From a bacterium (GTDB lineage: Bacteria > Pseudomonadota > Alphaproteobacteria > Micavibrionales > UBA2020): a stretch of DNA of 64,000 nt. The stretch covers positions 62,001-126,000 of the forward strand of contig JAQSDV010000001.1 in the NCBI GenBank assembly GCA_029945425.1, in the 5' to 3' direction. This document shows, piece after piece, positions 58,919-64,000 of this stretch. How positions within the stretch are numbered: position 1 is the stretch's first letter; each line of letters opens with the position of its first letter. The notes beneath the pieces were generated by a model. The model saw only the letters and a program-made list of their open reading frames with translations, was not told the DNA's origin and ran no database searches. The position numbers and the translations under genes are program-made.

Positions 58919-61012
58919 TTATCTCTTTGCATTGAACTTGATTGCTGCCCGTAACGGCGACGGCGTCGTCATGCGGATTGTGGCAGGCGCTACGGCGCTG
59001 ATGCCGCCGCCGGAAGGCGGGCGGATGCCCGCCCGCCCGAGCATTTCTTTGACCTCAAGAATGTTCTGCCGCAAGGCAGGAACGGCAGTCTTAGGGTCTA
59101 TCGGCGGGCGCCGTGAAACCAGACTTTCATTTTCTGGCGAGTTTAATACGCGGTTGACCAGTTGCGCGTTGTCGCGCTGCAGGACGACTTTCTGGACGTA
59201 TTCACGCTCATCCAGCCGATTCTCAGGCGGCGGCGACATAACCGAGATCGGCCACCTTGGAACGCCGTTCAGGGAATAACTCATATTGCTGATAATTTCC
59301 GCGAAGGCGCGGTTGGCTTCCTGCTTGCGGGTTTCGGCTTCAACCTTCATCTGGATTTCAGCGAACCTACGAACATACTCGTTAAATTCTGCCTGTTTCG
59401 CTTGGTATTCGCGGGCCTTGTCCTGCGCTTTTTCTCCTTCGGTCTTTGTCTCAAGTGCCTTGAGTTGCAGGGTTTCGAGGGTTTTCTCGATCACCCTGCG
59501 GATGCGCGCGCGCATTTCATCCGACAGCGTATTGTTTTCTAGGGAGGCTTGCAGCAGCGACAAGTCGCCCGAGATAAGCGCAAGTTTGGTTTCCACTTGC
59601 GCCAGTTGAGCCGCCAGCGGCAGCTTTTCAACTGTGGCGGCGGCAGGCGGCAGAGAGTTTTCGGCGGCAGGGCTAAGACGCGCTATTTCCTGCCGCAAGA
59701 AATCAGCCGGAAGCAGGCTGATTTTGGCGTGAAGCTGCGCCAGTTGAGCCGCAAGCGGCACTTTTCCCGCAGCCGCTTTCGCGGCCAGCTGCGGCGGTTC
59801 TGTGCTGGTACTGACATATCTTGCGATTTCCTGCCGCAGCCGGAACACCTCTACGCGGTGTTCCTCGCGGTAAAAGAGAACGGTTTTCTGGAGTTCCTGC
59901 CGCTCCAGAAGGTGCGACCGGACAAGCAGATGCAGTTCCTTCCGGTCACGCTGAAGCCCTGCCTTGGCTTCGGCCTCGTTCAGCGTCTTAATCTTTTGAT
60001 ATTCGCCCGTAACTCTCTGCCAGATACCCGCCACGCCGCTATGCAGCCGTGCCGTCCTTTGGCGGGTTTCCTGCACCCATCTTGTTTGGAGGGCTTCGAC
60101 AAGGCTTTGCCGCTCCTGCCGCTGGGCGACGACCACGGAACGGAGTTCCTGCACCAGCGGAGTCCGCTTGGTCGCGGCCTGCGTCTTGGCTTCCGCAATA
60201 AACCTGTTCAGGTTTTCAGTCATGCGGGAAGCCAAGAACGCTTTTGCCTGCCCTGTATCGGGCAGACTTTCAGGTGCGCCAAGGCGGGCTTTTAAATCCC
60301 GCGTGCCTAAGTCCAGCCAGCGCGTGAGGGAGTAAACCCCGCCTTTAACGTCGATGGCGACGAAGCCGCGCCGATCTCCCCGCGCCAAGAGGAAACCGTT
60401 TTCCTCTAATGCGCGGATAAAGGTTTCCTTGGAATCCGACCTTTCCCATGAGGACTTGAACATGGCTTTAAGGGCTTGAGGGTCTTCGGACAGGCGCACG
60501 GCTTGACGGTATTCCTCCCGCGTCAGGTGTAGGGGGCTTCTTTTGCCACCTTTCTGCATACCCTTCGGCAGCTTCCAGCCATGTTTCAGAAAGAGGAGCT
60601 GCGACACTTCCATGAGCTTGCGCTTGAAATGGCTCATACGGACGGCAACCATCTTGTCGGCATCAATGCGCGACCAGACGGCGTGGCAATGCCGCCGCCC
60701 GTTTTTTTCGTGGAACACGATGATACGGGGGTGCATGACGAGGTTCAGCCGCTTCTCGATTTCCTCGATAGCGGCCTCGAAGTCCTCAATCGGGACTTCG
60801 GCATATTCAGGCGGATTCAGGGACAGGGAGAACAGGAACTGTCTGCACCGCGTCCCCCGGCTTATGGCGTAAGCCTCGCGGAGAGCTTCGGCGAGGTCTT
60901 CAGATACAAACCCCCGAATCTCATGGATGGTGACATGTTCGTTCTGTTCACCATTCAGGAGGTGGGCGGCAAGTTCCGCAGACCGTCCCCGCTGGCTGGC
61001 ATAGAGGATCAT
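58919..61012 (-). CDS. Relaxase/mobilization nuclease
   Basis: 697 residues. The first 250 form the relaxase domain: MILYASQRGRSAELAAHLLN, NEHVTIHEIRGFVSEDLAEA, SRGTRCRQFLFSLSLNPPEY and the metal-binding histidines in HEKNGRRHCHAVWSRIDADK (His101, His108, His110). This family is known from alphaproteobacterial mobilizable elements and lacks an obvious tyrosine of the classic first motif except Tyr4. The rest is a long coiled coil (LPLAAQLAQLHAKISLLPAD is repeated as LPLAAQLAQVETKLALISGD) and a Pro-rich end. The start overlaps the upstream mobC stop (ATGA). No type IV secretion or coupling protein is in the window, so transfer would need a helper. Confidence 0.9.
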   Translation of the reverse strand: MILYASQRGRSAELAAHLLNGEQNEHVTIHEIRGFVSEDLAEALREAYAISRGTRCRQFLFSLSLNPPEYAEVPIEDFEAAIEEIEKRLNLVMHPRIIVFHEKNGRRHCHAVWSRIDADKMVAVRMSHFKRKLMEVSQLLFLKHGWKLPKGMQKGGKRSPLHLTREEYRQAVRLSEDPQALKAMFKSSWERSDSKETFIRALEENGFLLARGDRRGFVAIDVKGGVYSLTRWLDLGTRDLKARLGAPESLPDTGQAKAFLASRMTENLNRFIAEAKTQAATKRTPLVQELRSVVVAQRQERQSLVEALQTRWVQETRQRTARLHSGVAGIWQRVTGEYQKIKTLNEAEAKAGLQRDRKELHLLVRSHLLERQELQKTVLFYREEHRVEVFRLRQEIARYVSTSTEPPQLAAKAAAGKVPLAAQLAQLHAKISLLPADFLRQEIARLSPAAENSLPPAAATVEKLPLAAQLAQVETKLALISGDLSLLQASLENNTLSDEMRARIRRVIEKTLETLQLKALETKTEGEKAQDKAREYQAKQAEFNEYVRRFAEIQMKVEAETRKQEANRAFAEIISNMSYSLNGVPRWPISVMSPPPENRLDEREYVQKVVLQRDNAQLVNRVLNSPENESLVSRRPPIDPKTAVPALRQNILEVKEMLGRAGIRPPSGGGISAVAPATIRMTTPSPLRAAIKFNAKR

Positions 61013-61410
61013 GAAACACCCCCCTTCGGCGGGGTGTTCTTGTCGTCAGGCAGGCCGAGGGCATTAACCAGTTGGCTGCTCATGACCTGAACCGAGGCGC
61101 AGGCTTCAAGGATGGCCTTCTCGGTTTCAGGGGTGACAGGCAGGGAGCCGCTATGGACGGCCTTGGCAAGCTGGTTAAGGTTTGAGGACAGGCGGGAGCG
61201 GCCTAAAGCGGCCAGCACCTCGCCCAAAGCCTTGCCGTCTTGAATGGGTCGCCGGAACGGGCGCAGCCGTTTGGAGGGGTTCTGAAAGAGCTGGGAGCAT
61301 ATGTATTCCGCGATGGCTAAATCCCCCGCATCGGCATCCAGCTTCAGGCGTTCCTCGACCGTGAAGCGTAGCGAGAATGGCGGTGCGTATTTGCCCTTAT
61401 CATCCGTCAT
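61009..61410 (-). CDS. mobC: MobC-like mobilization protein (upstream of relaxase)
   Basis: 133 residues from ATG 61410 (MTDDKGKYAPPFSLRFTVEE), which follows GGGGGG; the frame extends to 61464. Ribbon-helix-helix-like N-terminus, DLAIAEYICSQLFQNPSKRL, a basic RPFRRPIQDG and the helical LAALGRSRLSSNLNQLAKAV, as in MobC/relaxosome proteins. Its stop overlaps the relaxase start (ATGA), and the candidate oriT lies just upstream. The usual role is to bind oriT and help strand opening, often with autoregulation. Confidence 0.85.
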   Translation of the reverse strand: MTDDKGKYAPPFSLRFTVEERLKLDADAGDLAIAEYICSQLFQNPSKRLRPFRRPIQDGKALGEVLAALGRSRLSSNLNQLAKAVHSGSLPVTPETEKAILEACASVQVMSSQLVNALGLPDDKNTPPKGGVS

Positions 61411-61462
61411 GCGTCCCCCCGACGCAGTTGCGGCAGCATCAGAAAAAGGACAAAAATCGGGC

Positions 61463-61497
61463 ATTGCATACCATCGTATGCAATAAAATTACCCTGC
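61463..61497 (+). other. Candidate oriT: inverted repeat plus nic-like sequence
   Basis: Perfect 9-bp inverted repeat attgcatac-catc-gtatgcaat (61463-61484), then an A/T-rich spacer and accctgca (61490-61497). The order of hairpin, short spacer and a sequence resembling atcctgc is that of IncP/VirD2-type oriT sites, where nicking follows ctg. It lies 53 bases upstream of the mobC start and could also be the mobC operator. The nic match has one substitution. Confidence 0.5.
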
Positions 61498-62205
61498 ATA
61501 AAGCCGATAAAATGGCTTAAAAATTTCCGAGTCTTTTTGCTCTCTGCTGATACTTTGAATCTTACCAAGCGTTCATTAACCGGACTTTAAAATTTCGTGT
61601 TCGGTGCAGCGCAGCAAGCACCGGAAAACTGCCCACCTCCTGTTGACGAAGGAACACCAAGCCGATATAGTTGTTTCTTAATTAAGCGCGTGAATCTGCT
61701 TTGTGATTCCGCCACGCAAAGCTAGCACTTTTCGCCTGCGAAACCTTAGGTTTCAGGCCAGTAATAAAATTCTAAAAAATATTTGAAATCATTACTGCCG
61801 CTAGGAAGTGGCGGCAGGCAAGCTGTGCCTCCGACTACATAAACCGCTGGTTTTTGTCGCTGGAGGCCTAGCTTGGCAAGGGCGGGAAATGCCGCAGCGT
61901 ACCCGCTGCCTGTTTTCCCTCCCGTTGCATCCCTCCCTGTAGCTGCCAATCGCTGACGCGTCGGCGGCATGATGGCTAGGACGAATGACGCCATAGTCTG
62001 TCCCCGATGGCGCATCCTCCGGCATCGTCCTGGCATCATGCCCCTTGGCACTCCCGCACCCGACACCGCGAACTCCGCGCACCGCGCTTTGTCGCTGGGG
62101 TTGCTTCCGTGCCAGAGGCAGGCGCGGCCTATGAGCCGCTCTGCCCCTGTGGCGTTCCCGCCATGCACCGTTCCAGCCGATGCAATGCGCCGTTCAGGGG
62201 AGCCT
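61498..62205. other. Gene-poor region to the right of the candidate oriT
   Basis: About 700 bases. Reverse and forward frames (for example 61746-62168 and 62007-62231) have Cys/Arg/Pro-rich translations unlike proteins and no ribosome sites. A hairpin gcctgcgaaacc-tta-ggtttcaggc with a two-base bulge sits at about 61735-61758. The region may be part of the transfer origin or the right end of the element. Confidence 0.5.
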
Positions 62206-62394
62206 TCAAGCTGCCCCCGAAACCCCCATGACTAAGGAAGGGAGAAGTTGGCTCTCCCTTCTGGTGTAGCCGCTGTTCAATTCCTTCACGACACGCTCGA
62301 CCGCCGGCAGCAGCTCCTCGGCAGCAGCGATCGCTGCCGCAGTTTTCCGCGCCTCGGTCAGGGCCTGTTCAAGATCATTGGTTTCGGTTGTCAT
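62206..62394 (-). CDS. Possible small helical protein at the right end of the element
   Basis: 62 residues, MTTETNDLEQALTEARKTAA and IAAAEELLPAVERVVKELNS, predicted helical, ending in a loosely structured tail. The translation looks like a real protein (balanced Leu/Glu/Ala helices) although no clear ribosome site precedes ATG 62394. It may be a fragment of a longer protein cut by the element boundary. Confidence 0.45.
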   Translation of the reverse strand: MTTETNDLEQALTEARKTAAAIAAAEELLPAVERVVKELNSGYTRRESQLLPSLVMGVSGAA

Positions 62395-62460
62395 GCGTCA
62401 TACTCGTCGGGGATGCTATGTATATTCTACCGATATGGTATGATTATGTCAATTACCGTA

Positions 62461-63192
62461 TTATCCCTGCACATCACTGTTATTGCACAGTTTATTCATC
62501 ACATCCGTCATGCGGCCACGGGCGTAAAGTCCGGCGAATTCCGGGCCTTCGTAATCAAAAAGACCCGCGAACAACAGTTTGCGCGGCCCCCGTTCCAGCC
62601 AGCCGATATACCAGCCGCGCTGTTTTTTGGCCGCGCGGTCGGCAAAGCCCGTGCCCGTCTTGCCGAACAGCCGCCCGCCGCCGATTTCTCCCGCGAAAAT
62701 CAGCGGTGCGGTTTTGTGCAGCGCGAATTCGGACACGGGCAGCTTGCGCGCCAGCATGCGGCGCAGGAAATCCACCTGCTCGCGCGGCGAGATTTGCAGG
62801 CTGCTGGAAAGCCAGCTGTTGGTCAGGCCGTTGTTCTTGCCCGCATCGCCGCCAATATCGCCGTTGGCGTATTGGAACGCCGCGACATATTTGGCGAATT
62901 TTTCCTGCCCCAGTTTTTCCGCCAGCACTTGTGAATACCAGATCGCGGATTCCTTCAGCCATCCGGCGGGGTCGAAACTCTTGCGCCACGCATCGATCAT
63001 CACGGGCGCGCGGGCATCGTATTCCGGCTTGTAATGCCACAGCGGCCCCTGCCCGTCATGCAGGATATTGGCGTCAAACCCCATCAGCGCGAGCGGGATT
63101 TTAAATGTCGAACAGGGCGCAAAACGCGCATCGACATCGCCCTCGATGTCGATGATGTCGGAGGTGTCGAAATCGGTGACGATGAAGGGCAT
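62461..63192 (-). CDS. Class D beta-lactamase-like protein without signal peptide
   Basis: 243 residues with the class D (OXA-type) catalytic motifs: Ser28-x-x-Lys31 in CSTFKIPLALMG, Ser82-Ala-Ile84 in KESAIWYSQVLAEKLG (the S-x-V position), Tyr108-Ala-Asn110 at the YGN site, SLQISPREQVDFLRRML, and Lys178-Thr-Gly180 in LFGKTGTGF followed by GWYIGWLERG. The fold is complete, but the protein starts 27 residues before the active serine and has no signal peptide, and only 41 bases separate it from smpB. A beta-lactamase should act in the periplasm, so either it is exported another way, the true start is elsewhere, or it has another role. Confidence 0.85.
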   Translation of the reverse strand: MPFIVTDFDTSDIIDIEGDVDARFAPCSTFKIPLALMGFDANILHDGQGPLWHYKPEYDARAPVMIDAWRKSFDPAGWLKESAIWYSQVLAEKLGQEKFAKYVAAFQYANGDIGGDAGKNNGLTNSWLSSSLQISPREQVDFLRRMLARKLPVSEFALHKTAPLIFAGEIGGGRLFGKTGTGFADRAAKKQRGWYIGWLERGPRKLLFAGLFDYEGPEFAGLYARGRMTDVMNKLCNNSDVQG

Positions 63193-63196
63193 GAGG

Positions 63197-63223
63197 GAGA
63201 TCCTTCGCTGCGCTCAGGATGAC
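63197..63223. repeat. Short intergenic repeat (gatcctt...aggatgac type)
   Basis: The sequence from 63197 to 63223 contains atcct (63200-63204) and aggat (63216-63220) as inverted arms around ttcgctgcgctc. It has the form of a dispersed repeat with core cttcgctgcgctcagg that I know from many genomes. It lies between smpB and the beta-lactamase-like gene and covers that gene's ribosome-site region. Confidence 0.55.
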
Positions 63224-63232
63224 AGAAACAAT

Positions 63233-63730
63233 TTACGCGTTCTTGTCGCTCATCACGCGGGATTTTTCGCGCTGCCAGTCGCGTTCTTTTTCGGTCTGGC
63301 GCTTGTCGTGCTGTTTTTTGCCGGTGGCGACGCCGAGCTCGACCTTTGCGATGCCGCGGTCGTTGAAATAGACCGACAGCGGTATCAGCGTCGTGCCCTT
63401 GCGCTGCACCGCGCCGATCAGCTTGCTCATCTGGTTTTTATGCAGCAGCAATTTGCGCGGGCGGCGCACTTCGTGCTGCCATTTCGCGTTCGATTTGGTG
63501 TATTCGGGGATATGGGCGTTGACGAGGAAAATTTCCGAGCCCTGCACGGCGGCGTAGCTTTCGGCGATGCTCGCCTGTCCGGTGCGGAGCGATTTCACTT
63601 CGGTGCCGGTCAGCATGATGCCGGCCTCCATCGTGTCCTCGATAAAATAGGTGAACCGCGCCTTGCGGTTCATGGCGACGGTCTTGTTATTCGGGTCTTT
63701 CTTGCCCTGGCTTTTGTTCTTTCCCGTCAT
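63233..63730 (-). CDS. smpB: tmRNA-binding protein SmpB
   Basis: 165 residues. Conserved stretches: [60 protein letters not shown] and the C-terminal basic tail [19 protein letters not shown]. SmpB binds tmRNA and rescues stalled ribosomes by trans-translation. The N-terminus is slightly extended and basic. The gene follows dapA by 9 bases on the same strand, a common order in alphaproteobacteria. No tmRNA gene is seen in the window. Confidence 0.97.
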   Translation of the reverse strand: MTGKNKSQGKKDPNNKTVAMNRKARFTYFIEDTMEAGIMLTGTEVKSLRTGQASIAESYAAVQGSEIFLVNAHIPEYTKSNAKWQHEVRRPRKLLLHKNQMSKLIGAVQRKGTTLIPLSVYFNDRGIAKVELGVATGKKQHDKRQTEKERDWQREKSRVMSDKNA

Positions 63731-63739
63731 GATGGCGCA

Positions 63740-64000
63740 TCAGCGCTTCCCCGCCTTTTTCAGCGTTTTTTTGCCGAGCTTGAAGATGCCGGCGAATTCC
63801 ATCGCTTCGTCCAGTTTTGCACGGGTCGGCGCGGTGACGGGAACGAGCGGCAGGCGGGTTTCCTCGGCGCATTTGCCAAGGCGCGAGAGGCAGTATTTCG
63901 CGGGCGACGGGTTGGTTTCGGCGAACAGGTATTTGTGCAGCGGCAGCAGCGCATCGCGCGCCTTTTCAAAACCTTTCCAGTTTTTCTGCTGCCAGCTGAT
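63740..64000 (-). CDS. dapA: 4-hydroxy-tetrahydrodipicolinate synthase DapA (C-terminal part, 5' end outside window)
   Basis: 86 residues of the C-terminus are visible: FAETNPSPAKYCLSRLGKCA, EETRLPLVPVTAPTRAKLDE and the terminal AMEFAGIFKLGKKTLKKAGK. The ETNP..KY...LG pattern with LPLVP is the usual DapA ending. DapA condenses pyruvate and aspartate semialdehyde, the first step of lysine and diaminopimelate synthesis. The active-site lysine lies outside the window. Stop TGA at 63740-63742. Confidence 0.92.
   Translation of the reverse strand: MSWQQKNWKGFEKARDALLPLHKYLFAETNPSPAKYCLSRLGKCAEETRLPLVPVTAPTRAKLDEAMEFAGIFKLGKKTLKKAGKR

Noticed and set aside
61746..62231. Overlapping reading frames of 70-140 codons on both strands
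   Set aside because: Translations are Cys/Arg/Pro-rich, no ribosome sites, and mutually exclusive; treated as non-coding.

Overview
This window comes from an alphaproteobacterial chromosome. The evidence is a CckA-type hybrid histidine kinase beside fliR/flhB, a stand-alone FlhB-C-like (FlhX) protein, UbiG, a comF gene near an NDUFAF5-type methyltransferase, typical recA/smpB/dapA sequences, and GC-rich codon use. A Rhodospirillales- or Micavibrio-like lineage is possible but cannot be decided from sequence alone.

Layout. (1) 1-16.5 kb: housekeeping and hypothetical genes: a truncated RlmI-like rRNA methyltransferase, a sirtuin (cobB), an O-methyltransferase, ubiG, a tandem pair of Sel1-like membrane proteins, a sterol desaturase-family gene broken by one in-frame stop, an NDUFAF5/BioC-like methyltransferase, a 913-residue protein with an N-terminal methyltransferase domain, comF, msrA and an ankyrin protein. 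(2) 16.5-19.4 kb: a small lipoprotein, an MFS transporter and two tandem RcnB-like periplasmic proteins. (3) 19.4-34.5 kb: flagellar export and basal-body genes in two divergent blocks (fliP-fliO-orf84-flhX leftward; flgB-flgC-fliE-fliQ rightward). fliR-flhB is separated from fliQ by three unrelated genes (hypothetical, ndh, BRCT protein). cckA and a single-domain response regulator follow. (4) 34.5-42.6 kb: a frameshifted GlcG/HbpS-like secreted gene, TPR, membrane, DUF2927-like and MORN-like genes, then deoC and recA. (5) 42.6-62.4 kb: an accessory region. It begins with a tyrosine integrase just after recA and holds two orphan 3' halves of tRNA-Ser(CGA), a DUF4209/HEPN gene, two small genes broken at homopolymers, a 1,844-residue secreted RHS protein with a variable C-terminus and a likely immunity gene, an ArdC antirestriction gene, small cargo genes and a relaxase module (two MobC-like proteins, a relaxase and a candidate oriT). 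(6) 62.4-64 kb: chromosomal genes again: a class D beta-lactamase-like protein without a signal peptide, smpB and the 3' part of dapA.

How the genes fit together. The flagellar genes encode the type III export gate (FliP, FliO, FliQ, FliR, FlhB) and the proximal rod (FlgB, FlgC, FliE), and CckA is the cell-cycle kinase that in this class also governs flagellar genes. The accessory region looks like a mosaic of at least two integrated elements: an integrase/tRNA-targeting island with a possible HEPN defence gene, and a mobilizable element with relaxase, MobC, ArdC and cargo. Four genes are disrupted (one stop codon, three single-base frameshifts, two of them at homopolymers). These could be real decay or sequencing errors, and this matters for interpretation. 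The most interesting targets are the RHS toxin/immunity locus, the DUF4209 HEPN gene with its small partner, the unpaired tRNA-Ser halves and the candidate oriT.
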